The notes under the pieces were generated by a model, which did not search any database, was not told where the DNA came from, and saw only the letters and a program-made list of their open reading frames with translations. From assembly GCF_029962835.1 (NCBI RefSeq), contig NC_080590.1:63114001-63178000 (forward strand): a stretch of 64,000 bases of DNA, read 5' to 3'. The position numbers and the translations under genes are program-made. Source of the stretch: Magnolia sinica. Its lineage: Eukaryota; Streptophyta; Magnoliopsida; Magnoliales; Magnoliaceae. This document shows positions 1 to 10,519 of this stretch, piece by piece (the stretch's first letter is position 1; every line of letters starts with the position of its first letter).

Positions 1-228
1 CAGCCCATGAACAGAACCAGACATCAAAAAACGCCATTCATCAACCAGACAACATAAACAACTCTTCTTCTTCTAGCTCTTCTAATTTCTTCTCCTACTT
101 TCCTTAGTCTACTTTCTCGCTTTTTTCTTTCATGGGTTCCTACTTTATCCTATATTTATATCTCAGCAACAGAAAATCGCAGCTGCCTGTCAAATCCAAC
201 ATGCACAAAGAGCCAATGAACAAAACCA

Positions 229-261
<33 letters not shown>

Positions 262-298
262 CTAATCGCCTTTTTATTACTTTTTTTTTTTTTTTTTT

Positions 299-335
<37 letters not shown>

Positions 336-549
336 GTCGCTTTTTTATTACTTTTTTTTTAAAAAATATGGGTTCTATTCCATTCTTTCCCTGTTTCTCA
401 ATAACAGAAATTCCTCCCCATGAAAAACCCACATGCAAAATATGTCCATTTACAGAACCAGACATGAAAAACCCGCCATGCAAAAGAAATTTGTACGCAT
501 CAAAACCATAAATCTCATTGATCGGGAAAAAAGAAGAAGAAAACTCTCT

Positions 550-587
<38 letters not shown>

Positions 588-1808
588 CTCTATCTGGAAT
601 TGCAGAGATGGCGTGATGAGGAAATAAAGGAGGGGGAATGCATGGGAATCAGGGACGAAGGGTTTGGTCTGCCTATGAAACTGCCATTGCCCGAGAATGG
701 CTGTATTCTCCCCCTCTGGTATTGGCCCCAGCTTTAGAACAGACGGAGAGCTTTCCTTGCTTTTTTTTTTTTAAACTACAAATGGCTACTCTCTCCCTCC
801 CTCTCTCTCCCCCTTTAGCAAGTCTCCTTCTCTCTTCCGCTTTTTTCTCGGTGACTGACTGAATGCGAATATAAACACGGACGCACGCTCCCATCTCTTG
901 TCATCAACGTGGAACAAGGGAATGAGATTGGAATACTTTCCCCAGCTGCATAAAAACAACGGGCCCATGAGGCCCACCCACCAGATGACAGCCCATAAAT
1001 ACATAATATCATCCTGATACGATACTTTGATGGGCCGTACCAATGACAACAATGAAAATTCCCCTTCAATTTCTTACGTTCACACGATAGGACCCTCTCA
1101 TATTGGGATTAAGCAAATATTTGTTTTTTTTTCGCTCATCCTCAGCCGTATTAATTAAAGAGTGAGAAGTGTGATGGGGAGCGGGTCGCAGACAATTTAA
1201 CGTCCAAGATGGGCCAGAGAAGGCCCGCTAGAAGGCAGAAGTGATCAGGCCCACCCGAACCTTAAAACATGCGCATCTCACCAGTGGAATGAGTTATTCG
1301 ACGTACCTGTGATTTTAAGTAGGAGAAGCTCCGATTGCCAAGTTGCCGATGCCCGATTTGCATGATACCATCACATTGATGATCGGAACTCTATTTTAAT
1401 TTCATTTTTACCATATATAGTAGGTTTTAGTATGGTCATAACACTTGATCCTTAAGCTTTAGGAGACGTGTCCAACATGAAAATGGCTTATTAGAAAAAT
1501 TAAGAGAATAACATGGTTAGGCCCAATTCGACACTAACTATTTTTGGCCAAAAACCACGAAGTCTAGTAGGAATCATGATCGTCTATAAATAATAAGCTT
1601 ACTATTTATAATAAGTTACGTTTTTAGAGAGTTTGATTATGAAGCTTCTTCCTAGGTTCGCGATTACTATTTAAAGAGTTGTAATTTCATTTTTATCATC
1701 AATCAATCTATTTTCAATTTTCTTAGAATTTATTTCTATTTTCCTATTTTCCCTCGTAGATTTAAGGAATCTCTATGAGGAGTCCGGAGAAGCTCCGTGA
1801 ATTTGGAC
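1..1808. other. Non-coding flank without recognisable gene or element
   Basis: No reading frame here has recognisable protein content; the small open frames run through GA/CT repeats and poly-T. The first 900 bases are pyrimidine-rich, with several microsatellites, and could be the upstream or intronic region of a host gene outside the window. From about 960 to 1260 there are scattered GGCCCA/TGGGCC words like those in the R elements further right. From about 1430 to 1808 the sequence is AT-rich and ends directly at the terminus of a Sirevirus LTR. I could not assign any part to a known family. Confidence 0.5.
234..583. repeat. GA/CT microsatellites within an imperfect duplication
   Basis: There are pure (GA)n runs at 234-261 and 300-332, poly-T at 281-299, and a (CT)n run at 552-582. 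The sequence before the first run (from about 131, beginning ATGGGTTC) is repeated imperfectly before the later run (from about 368), and the phrase ACAGAACCAGACAT occurs near 14 and near 453. So a unit of roughly 230 bases with its microsatellite was duplicated. Frames read through it give only RERERE or LSLSLS peptides. Confidence 0.7.
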
Positions 1809-3377
1809 TGAAATGGAGAGCTAGTGATATCTTAGAGGGGGGTGAATAAGACAATGCCAAATAATCAAAAAAAAAATGTAGAATATATAAATATTACAAA
1901 AATCTCAATTGCTTGAGTATTGAAACCTTGATTCCAAATAATTCATAGGACAACCTTTACCTAAAATATTAGGCAGGACAACCTTATTTCACGAATGTCT
2001 TTAAATCAATCTTTCAAACTAATAAGAGTATATAAAAAGATTACAACATTCACCATAAGAATGAAATAATAAATAACCTCCAATCACCAAAAAGAATAAA
2101 GCATTCACCACACGGCACAAGGAGTTATAGTGGTTCAGTGCTTAAAAACAACCACAGCTACTCCACTCCTAAAATTACTACCATCGTAAATTTGGCTTTT
2201 TATATATAAAAAAAAAGTTTTCACAGGGTCACCTAAACAACCTAATACAGTTCCTTATAATTTTCACGGGCTATTACAATAAAAACCCTACTGAGATATT
2301 CACAGGCTTTCTCAGACAAAACCTTACTGAGATTTTCACATGCTATCTCAGAAAAACCTAAAAGGAATTTCAGAAAGTATACTTATCTTCAAATGTAGAA
2401 GACTTGGCAAAAGCTTGTAGCAGAAGGACTTCTTTCTTGAACGTAGATGGCGCAATGTTCAATCAGACAGAAAGAGTCTAGGGTTCTATAGATTTTAATA
2501 ATGGAAAACCCAAATGATACTTTTTTCAATTCTCTTATATCTAAAAGAAGAGTATTGTTTACTCTCTTCGATTAAGTCTAAAATGATCTTGAGAAAAAAA
2601 TGAATTGAATAAGCTATTAAAATAAAATGTATAAATACCAACAGATAGCTTACCGAAGACTTGAGCTTCTCTCTCTCTTGCAAAAGGATTAGAGTAAAAT
2701 TTTGTTGTAATTTGGAATGAGAGAAAGACTCAATTTATAGGCAAAGAAATTAGAACTTCGGCTAGCTCAAGATAGGCTTTGATTAACCCGAATTCACTGG
2801 ATTCAGTTTAATGGATTTTGAATTGCGAGGGATAAAAATCATCCAAAATTTGGGTGGCCAAAGGTCAAATTCAGCTGGTCGAAATTCACAACTCAGTTGA
2901 CCGAATTTGCCAGTCGGCTGGTCAAATTCCAGCAAGAATTTCACCCGAAATTTCTCGAGCTGGCCGAATTTCAAGTTTAAGCTACCCAAGTCAGAACTTA
3001 GGCTATCCGATTTTTTAATAGAAGTTGTTATTTAGTTTGAGCTTGAAGTTGGGCTAGCCAAGGAAGATATGTTAGTGCACTCACCATGCACACATGTTTG
3101 TCAATCATGTGACTAGTTGTGTTAAGTAGTCGGATGGATTCTTGACAAATGAAGACTGACAATGCAACTGGAGAAGAAGCCCAAGCTACAAGTTCAAAGT
3201 ACAAAGAAGCTTCTATGATCTTGTTCTTACCTATAGATGACCTTGACCCTTAATAGGAAAACCCATTTAGATCATCTATTCCAGCCATTTTAAGTCTATA
3301 TTTTCCATCATTCTAATGTTGGCTTTAGTAGGTTCAAAGTTGTTAAATGAATTGTTGGACAAAAGTTCAAACAAGAA

Positions 3378-3673
3378 AAACTGTCCTAATTCGGTTGGAG
3401 AAGGTGCCATCGAAAGTGCCCAAAACAGTCCAGCAATATATCAGAGATAATTCGGTACCACTAACTGAATTTTCGGTCCCACCGAATCCTACCAAAGAGC
3501 AAAGTTCAGTGCCACCGAAAGTAATAAATTTCATCCAGCAGCTTCAGGATCTAATTGGTACCACCGAGTGATATTCGGTGCCACCGACTACAGTTTGGTG
3601 CCACCGAATGGTCACTCAGTAGAATCGAAAGCTAGTCGTTAAAGATCCGTTAAGACTTTTTCTTTATAAATAT
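3378..3673 (+). promoter_or_regulatory. U3 palindrome cluster plus TATA box of solo LTR X2
   Basis: Degenerate copies of the 15-base inverted repeat TTCGGTGCCACCGAA recur between about 3390 and 3640, for example around 3461-3487, 3510-3520 and 3560-3610. They end just before TATAAATAT at 3665-3673. The order cluster then TATA marks U3 and supports the plus orientation. A role as enhancer or operator is inferred. Confidence 0.6.
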
Positions 3674-4237
3674 AGGACCCAGAACTTTATGGAATTAGTA
3701 GATTTAGGCATTTCAGAGTCTCTAGTGTATCCCAAGCTTATCCCACTCATCCTAGACTCTATCCACACGAGATTCATGTTCCTTCATTGTGATTTCTCAC
3801 TTCAATGAGCATTCAAAGCTCCTATTATAACGAACATGATCTCTAGCCTATTTTAGAGTATAAAGATCTAACCTATTGGCAAATCCTCTGTCTCCATGAT
3901 AATTTAGAACATCCATTAGTTGAATCTCTTAGGAAATCCATTCATAACCTTTGATAGGAGATTCAACCCACTCCCATTACCTTGGTTACCTTTATAGGAA
4001 CATTATATGCAAGGTACTTGATCGTGAAGCTGATATAATAAGAAAATCACAGCGTCGTGATCGGGGGAACATCAGGGAGCTGATTCAAGCACGAGAGAAC
4101 AAAGATCAAGCAACCCAAGATAAGCTACAAAAGATGACTCATTTTGACAAGTAAGTGTCATTGTTAAGAGTTCACAAGTTAGTCTCTATCCTCGTGTAGG
4201 ATTGAGGCTAAGAGTTTGCTATCCACAAACTTGATTA

Positions 4238-4475
4238 GGTACCTAGTGTGGGACCTTGCCCTATGTGCCTAAACGTAGATACCTTGTGTGGGACCTTAGC
4301 CTGTATGCTTAAATGTAGGTGCCTTGTGTAGGACCTTGGCCTATGTGCCTAAACATAAGTGCCTTATGTGGGACCTTGGCGGGTGTGCCTAAAATGTAGG
4401 TGCCTAGTGTGAGACCTTGGCCGTGGGGCCTATATGTAGGTTCTTAGTGTAGGACCTTTGCTCGTGTGTAGAGCA
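4238..4475 (+). repeat. Tandem repeat of about 40 bp inside solo LTR X2
   Basis: About six imperfect copies of a roughly 40-base unit with the core TGTGGGACCTTGGCC, followed by TATGTGCCTAAA and GTAGGTGCC. Copies diverge by a few bases each. It lies downstream of the TATA box, so in the transcribed R/U5 part of the LTR. Confidence 0.8.
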
Positions 4476-5292
4476 TAAATTATTGAGTCCTTTGTGTAGG
4501 GATGTAAAGGTTAATGGTGTGCCTGATTTAAAACCATTCATAGTGAAATCCAGTACACTTTAAGAGAGAGTGCGTCTGCCGAGAGTGGAGTAGGCAAGTA
4601 GCCGAACCACTATACATGCTTGTGTTTAGAAGTCTCACTTTCGCATATGTTTAAATATGTATATGATTTGAATAATTAATTATATATGCATGATTAAATG
4701 AATGCCTAAGATTGATAGGTAATATATTTCACACACACATGTTCACTATGTTATAGGCTAGTTACTGAATTTATATATCTTAAGTAGCCTATGTGATTAG
4801 AACCTCTAATAGCTTGGAAACCTTTAGAGTTATATTGCCTTAGTTGCTTTAAACTGAAGGATTGTTTAAGTTAGGAAATTAGAAGTTTTAAATAGGCATA
4901 ATAATTGAAAAGTCCTATTCACCCCCTTCTAGGACTCTTAGACTATTCCATACTTCTACTGCAACGGTCTGAACCGCAATTACAAGATAGGCTGGCCGAA
5001 TTCCATAGCAAAAACACTTATAAAAACCCATGATAAAGAATTTTTGAAACCACCTATTCCTAAGGTCTTTTTAGGGTTATACCACCTGTGATATAACAAA
5101 TATTTGAGTCACATTGTCTTGAACTTAGTCTTGAACTTTGACTTGAATACAAGTAATGATTTCTTTGAGATGATGTGTCAATCTTGTCTTGATCAAAAGC
5201 TGATCTTGAGCTGATCTTCAGGTTCTACCTTGAAGTGCTTTTGTCTTACGAAATTTGACAATCTATATGTGCTTAACATAATAGCACTTACA

Positions 5293-5309
5293 ATCTTCCC
5301 CTTTGTCAA
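5293..5309 (-). promoter_or_regulatory. Polypurine tract of the minus-strand copia element with LTR X
   Basis: Read on the minus strand this is TTGACAAAGGGGAAGAT directly before the LTR start TGTAAGTGC. It is almost the same as the tract before the C1 3' LTR at 55508-55523. It primes plus-strand DNA synthesis and fixes the polarity of LTR X. Only about 50 bases of internal sequence follow before gypsy element G1. Confidence 0.7.
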
Positions 5310-5345
5310 TTTCTTGACAAAACACACAACATTATGTAATACTAT

Positions 5346-6820
5346 TGTTGAGTGTCAAATATTGCATGTTCCCCCTATTTATATCTTGGTTTTATGAACA
5401 TGATAATGCTTAAGGGGTATATTTTATACATGTTTTTGCAAGGTGAATCTGAGAGCTTGGATTGAAAAAAATGTTAAAAGCATGGATTTGATGCTCAAAG
5501 ATCACCAAGGCAAGAGATGGATCTTAGGAGACAAAGATTGAAGATTTCAAGACCCCAAGATTCAAGGAAACCAAGTGGAGAAGAAAGGAAGTCGAAAGTG
5601 TAAAGTGTAAAAATTTAAAGAATCTGAACTTCATTGGTGGTCGATGGCATCGAGCATGGCTCGATGACATTGAAGAATTACATGAAAATCAAGTTTAGTT
5701 GTTAGACCAATTGAATGCAGTTCTTGATGACATCGAAGTCCTGTTCAATTGATCGAAGACTTGCTTGATCATATCGAAGGCAGTTCGTTGACATTATGAT
5801 TTTTACAAATTTTTGGAGCAACTCATTGGAACACTCTGGACATATTCTCGATTGATCGAATACCTTCGATGACATCGAATGAATGTTGAATGACATGACA
5901 AGTTACATAGTGCGAAAGGCATTACGCAGTGCGAAAAGGCGTGACTTACGGATTCAAGTTATGTTCGATGACATAGAAGGCGTTACATTCAGTGTGTAAA
6001 TTTGAGGCGATTTTCAAAGATGGTCGGACAAAGGGTATAAATATGGGTTCTTTAAGGAGTTCAAGGAGGGAATTAGGTTTTAAGAAGCAGAGCCAAAGGG
6101 TGGATCAGCCTCCCAATAGTTTTTCTTCCTTTCTTATTTATTTTTAATGCTTTCTTTTAGGGTTTTAGATCAAATTATGCGTATTGTTGGCTAAACCTCT
6201 TAGCTAGGGCTAAGAGGTGAAGCTTGTAACGTGTTGGGATGATTTTCTTGCTTTGATTCTTGTTTTTCTTGAACCTTATTGATTTATAGTTTGAATTTAA
6301 GGAATATTTTTAGTTTTCTATGATTTATCGTGACTCAAATTACAATAGATGTTGTGGTGACTTTAAATATCTTCTTTTCCTGTTTTAATATTTTGAGATT
6401 GGTAAATCCTGTTGTTCACCATCGTCTCCTGGGCATGGTAGGATCATGGAATCCCTTCCAATCATCACAATACTCCATGTGTGGATAGGTCAATGAAGAG
6501 TTCAGATTTGGTCTAATTTCCTCATCTTCCAATTAGATAGGATAAGACTCCAATTCCAATCGTGTCTCTTGAATCAAAGTGAGGTAGCATCCTAATAGCT
6601 ACAAGTGAATCCTTGGCACCTTAGTTCCCACCTTTCGATTGATAGTTTTAATCAACATTATTCACAATTACTCTCTTTTATTTCAGATTTATATTTAGAT
6701 CTTCTTCTAGTTCTAGTTTTAATTATTTTCAGAATATGTACAAGTTTAGTCCCTGTGGATTCGACCTCAGTCTCATCGAGTTATTACTACATCACAACCC
6801 TATACTTGGGGTTGTGAACA
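5346..6820 (+). repeat. G1 5' LTR
   Basis: It begins TGTTGAGTGTC and ends GTTGTGAACA, giving TG..CA ends. The matching copy is at 10520-11992 and the same LTR type begins G3 at 55803. TATAAATAT lies at 6036-6044, directly after a cluster of TTCGATGACATCGAA-type inverted repeats. Small open frames near 6605-6927 fall in LTR and leader sequence and are repeated at the same place in the 3' LTR, so they are not genes. Confidence 0.85.
5640..6044 (+). promoter_or_regulatory. G1 U3 palindrome cluster and TATA box
   Basis: Between about 5640 and 5970 there are several copies or half-copies of TCGATGACATCGA, the best examples near 5729, 5869 and 5969. TATAAATAT follows at 6036-6044. The 3' LTR repeats the arrangement (10780-11155, TATA at 11209-11217) with clearer motif copies near 10875, 10925, 11022, 11040, 11118 and 11135. 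Confidence 0.65.
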
Positions 6821-6826
6821 AGTTTT

Positions 6827-6844
6827 TAGCACCGTTACTGGGAA
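6827..6844 (+). promoter_or_regulatory. Degenerate tRNA-Asp primer-binding site of G1
   Basis: TAGCACCGTTACTGGGAA lies six bases after the LTR end and matches the plant tRNA-Asp complement TGGCGCCGTTGCCGGGGA with a few transitions. G3 has a second degenerate copy at the equivalent place (57074-57091). A tRNA-Asp primer is typical of Athila-type gypsy elements. Confidence 0.7.
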
Positions 6845-7135
6845 CTACAACTGCGTTTTTTTTATATAGATTAATTAGTATTAGAATTAAGTTAAGATTA
6901 TGGTTTATTTTTCTACTATGCTTTTAGGTTAAGATTTCTTTGAAATTGTTTTTAGAAACTAACTTTATTTTTTGTTTTGTAGGATCATAAAATAACAACC
7001 TTAATCGGGTAACTTCTCTCTAACTTTCTCTTATCTTTTTAGATTTCTTATTTTCTTAAGTTTTTTATTTTATTTTATTTCTTTTTTTATTAGATTTTAA
7101 TCGTTTAGTTACTTGAGGGCTGCGAGTGTTTCACG

Positions 7136-8907
7136 CCCAAGTGGGTCCGTGATAACATTCTTCGTCTCCTGAGTGAAGGAGGATTAGTTGAAGGGTTGCC
7201 TATCCATCACTAGATTAGATACCACCTGAGATCCTCTTAGTTTGTAAAAATTATGGTTGCACATTAACCTCAACATCTAGTTGAGGAAGTTGAAGATGAG
7301 AATGAGGTGCATCATGCATCCCCGCCTCCTATTCTATGAGATTATTTATAACTAGTGGGGATGGGTACTCTTTCCTGCATGATATTCCCATTGAATGTAG
7401 GAACCGTGGACGTTAAACTTGGAATGATACAACTACTACCTAAATTTTATGGACTAGAATATGAAAGTTTATACTTGCACGTCAAAGAGTTTGTTGAGAT
7501 AGTCGTCACATTACACTTTCCAAACGTGTCTGAAGATATTATACGACTTAAATTATTTCCCTTCTCATTAAAGGAGAAAGCTAAGACGTGGATGTACTCC
7601 TTAAAGCCACGATTTATCGGCACATGGGTCTAGATGACCCGGGAATTTCTCAAAAAAGTTTTCTCATTTCATAAAACTAACACTTTAAGGAAGGCAATCA
7701 TGAACTTCACCCAGAAAGAGGAAGAGACCTTCTTCTAATGCTGGGAAAGGTTTAAGGATCTCACAAATTCTTGTCCACACCATGCTATTAAATATGGTGA
7801 ATGATAAGCTTTTTCTATAACGGATTAACTTCACTAATGCGCCAGTTCATAGAGATGATGTGTAACGGTGAATTCATGAATAAGGAGGCCAATGATGCGT
7901 GGAATTATCTTGATCAATTGGCAGAAAATGTGCAATCATGGGACACCTCCCCAAGACCCACCACTTCTATGCCTACTCAATCAAAGGAAAGGGGAGGAAT
8001 TTATGTTTTAAAGGAGGAAGATGATATGAGTGCAAGGGTGGCCAATCTCATAAGGAAAGTCAAGGCCATGAAACTTAAGAAGGCCAAACCTATCAAACCC
8101 GATAAGGCCATGGAAGTTGTTTATGGTATTTGTGCTTGCAACATACGTACAACTGAAATTGTCTAACAATTCTTGCTTTTCAAGAAATATTGAATGAACA
8201 ATTACATGGTGTAAATAACTACCAAAGACCTTTCAGAGGACCCATCTCGAATACATACAATTCCAGCTAGAGAAACTATTTAGATTTTAGTTGGAGGAAT
8301 GGACAAACAAACAGTTAACCCACAAGAGGCTCTTACTAAAATTTTAAATCAAAAGAGGCCTCAAGAGGATATGGTTTAAAAATTTATGTAAAACCAGAAT
8401 ACAGTACAAGCATTCCAAGATCTCAAAACAACAATGAAAATTTTTGCATTGTCCATTCAAAAGATTGAGTCACACTTAGCAAGTGGAGAAAAAGGGATGC
8501 ATCAAGCCCAACCCCTCTGCATTCCAAAACCACAATGTGAAATTAGTGACCCAAGCTCTTCAAATCAGATGGAGCAGGCTAACTCTATCACCACTCTTAG
8601 GAGTGGGAAGATTATTGACAAAACCATTCCGACGAGGGTTGAGAAGCCTAAGGACCTGAAAGAAATTGAGAATAATATACCTAGCAATGCTCCACATGAG
8701 GAAGAACCGAAAAAAGTGAGTAAGCCGATTGCGCCATTCCCCGAGCGGTTCATTGTACCAAAACCTCTAATTAACTCTCAGGATATTTTAGAGGTGCTTA
8801 AGCAAATGAAGGTCAACATCCCTCTATTGGATGCCGTTAAACAAATCCTCTCATATGCCAAATTCCTAAAAGATCTATGCACTACTAAAAGACGACAAAA
8901 CATATAA
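7136..8907 (+). pseudogene. G1 gag polyprotein remnant
   Basis: The frame starts with the conserved stretch PKWVRDN at 7136, also seen in G3 at 57499. The main gag domain follows at about 7410-7920 with LLPKFYGLEYESLYLHVKEF, RLKLFPFSLKEKAKTWMYSL and MRQFIEMMCNGEFMNKEA, a pattern common to plant gypsy gag proteins that form the virus-like particle. A proline-rich C-terminal part with TTLRSGKI and IAPFPERFI runs to 8907. Stops and frameshifts occur near 7330, 7633, 7737, 7800 and 8165; the stop near 7737 is a CAA-to-TAA change relative to G3. No zinc knuckle is visible. Not functional. Confidence 0.8.
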
Positions 8908-8937
8908 AAGAAAATCTTTTTAACAGAAAAAGTGAGT

Positions 8938-9370
8938 GCCATCCTCAAACAAATACGAGGATCCCGGTTGCCTAACTATCACTTGTGTAATTGGGAACCA
9001 GCGGATTAAACATGCATTTTTTGACTTGGGGGCGAGTGTAAATCTGATCCCTTACTCGGTTTACGAATAATTGGGTCTAGGTGAATTAAAACCCACCTAG
9101 ACCATATTACAACCTGCTAAACGATCAGTTCGTATACCGAGAGGGATGATTGAAGATGTGTTGGTTCAAGTTGATAAATTCTACTATCCAATAGATTTTA
9201 TTGTCCAGAATACTCAACCCATCATTGATGTGAGCACTCAAATACCCGTCATTCTTGGTCGCTCATTCCTTGCTACATCAAATGCCATCATTAATTATAG
9301 GAATGGAATCATGAATTTATCTTTCGAAAATATGACATTGGAGCTCAACATTTTTTTTCAATTTGAATAA
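8938..9370 (+). pseudogene. G1 aspartic protease remnant
   Basis: DLGASVNLIPYSVY at 9023-9064 is the active-site region of a retropepsin with the catalytic Asp at 9023-9025. It is followed by GMIEDVLVQVDKFYYPIDFIV and VILGRSFLATSNAIINY, the C-terminal half of the fold. A stop after the VYE residues (9068) and another near 9105 break the frame. In the family this enzyme processes the Gag-Pol polyprotein. It follows gag directly, as expected. Confidence 0.8.
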
Positions 9371-9578
9371 ACAACTAGGGGATGATGACGATACCCACGA
9401 TATTAACATGATCGATTCCTTCGTGGAAGATAGAGCACTTCTGACTCTATACTCTGACACTCTAGAGATGTGCTTAACCTACTCCCCTGATTTAGATGAT
9501 GACATGATTAGGGAGATGGATGTCTTGCTTGATGCTACACCGATACTTGAAGTTAACCGATAGAGGCCATAATTTGAG

Positions 9579-10480
9579 AAATTGCCCCAAACCGATATAG
9601 TGCCTTTGCCGTCTAACCTCAAAGCACCAAAACTTGACCTAAAATCTTTGCCCGCTGATCTTAAATATGTCTACTTGGGTCAAGATAAGACATATCCAGT
9701 GGTTATTTCATCCCACCTTGAGAAAAAACCAGAGAGTATGCTTATTTCTATTCTCATTGAGCATTAAGGAGCCATTGGATGGTCGATTGTGGACCTCAAG
9801 GGAATTAATAATTTGATTTGTACACACCACATTCATCTTGAGGATCCAGGATCATCATTTACACTGATCATGTGGCTTTGAAGTACATTCTTTCTAAGAA
9901 TGATGCTAAGCCCCGCTTATAAGATGGATCCTTCTACTCCAAGAGTTCGACATAGAAATATGAGACAAAAAGGGAGTAGAGAACATAATGGTTGATCATC
10001 TCTCTAGGCTTGATCTTCCCGATTCCCTTGAACTTACACTAATAAATGACATGTTCCCTAATGAACAATTGTTTAAACTCTCCCAATTACCTTGGTTTGC
10101 TGACATTGCGAATTATCTTGCCACAGGTTTCACACCGACATATTGGACTGCACAAGATAAGAAAAAGTTATTCGCCGAGGTACATAAGTTTTTATGGGAT
10201 GATCCTTATCTATTTAAATATCCCCCAAACCAAATTTTAAGGAGATACGTGCCAAACAACAAACATCAGAGTGCTATCTCCTTTTGTCACTCTCAGGCCT
10301 GTGGTGTCACTTTTCTGCTAAAAAAACCACAGCTAAAATTCTACAGTGTGGCTTTATTGGCCCATTATGTTGAGAGATACTCATGAGTTTTGCAAAGCTT
10401 GTGAGCATTGTCAGAAATTGGGATGATTGTCCCATCGAAATATGATGCCACTAAACCTAATTCTTACCATTGAAGCATTC
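9579..10480 (+). pseudogene. G1 pre-RT linker fused to RNase H tail and integrase zinc-domain remnant
   Basis: LKSLPADLKYVYLGQDKTYPVVIS (from 9639) and the segment around 9771-9830 are the linker that normally leads into RT. Near 9845 the sequence jumps to the end of RNase H (TDHVALKYILSKNDAKPRL, then MVDHLSRLDLPDS at 9988) and on to the zinc-binding N-domain of integrase (about 10200-10440). So the RT core and most of RNase H are deleted, and the integrase catalytic core is missing before the 3' LTR. Several frameshifts are present. The element depends on others or is dead. Confidence 0.8.
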
Positions 10481-10519
10481 AAAATATTTTTATTTTATTA
10501 GTTGTATACTATGTCACTG

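Larger units (their letters stand above)
3070..4984 (+). mobile_element. Solo LTR 'X2' of a copia (Sirevirus-like) element
   Basis: It starts TGTTAGTGC and ends CAATTACA, flanked on both sides by the identical 5-mer AGATA (3065-3069 and 4985-4989). Host LTR homology resumes immediately after it (GGCTGGCCGAATTCC). Length is 1,915 bases. Near the end it has the block CCTATTCACCCCC..CTAGGACTC shared by the other copia LTRs here. It carries TATAAATAT at 3665-3673 preceded by a palindrome cluster, and a 40-base tandem array downstream. No coding region lies inside, so it is a solo LTR left by LTR-LTR recombination. Confidence 0.85.
1809..5292 (-). mobile_element. Sirevirus-type (Ty1/copia) 3' LTR 'X', minus orientation, split by an insertion
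   Basis: On the plus strand it begins TGAAATGGAGAGC, followed by a purine-rich block and GGGGGGTGAATAAGAC; the reverse complement of the C1 LTR end has the same elements. It ends GCACTTACA at 5292, matching the reversed C1 LTR start TGTAAGTGC. Without the solo LTR at 3070-4984 it is about 1.57 kb, close to the 1,656-base C1 LTR. A polypurine tract lies just beyond 5292, so this is the 3' LTR of a minus-strand element whose body lay to the right; that body has been displaced or lost at 5346. In minus orientation degenerate palindromes of the GGCTGGCCGAA kind (about 2860-3055) precede a TATAAAT at 2733-2739. Confidence 0.75.

Noticed and set aside
132..894. Several open frames of 60-90 codons on both strands
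   Set aside because: They run through GA/CT microsatellites and poly-T and encode RERE/LSLS peptides; no domain and no consistent start.
6605..6927. Small frames MNPWHLSSHLS.. and overlapping ones
   Set aside because: They are within the G1 LTR and leader, repeated in the 3' LTR at 11777; not genes.
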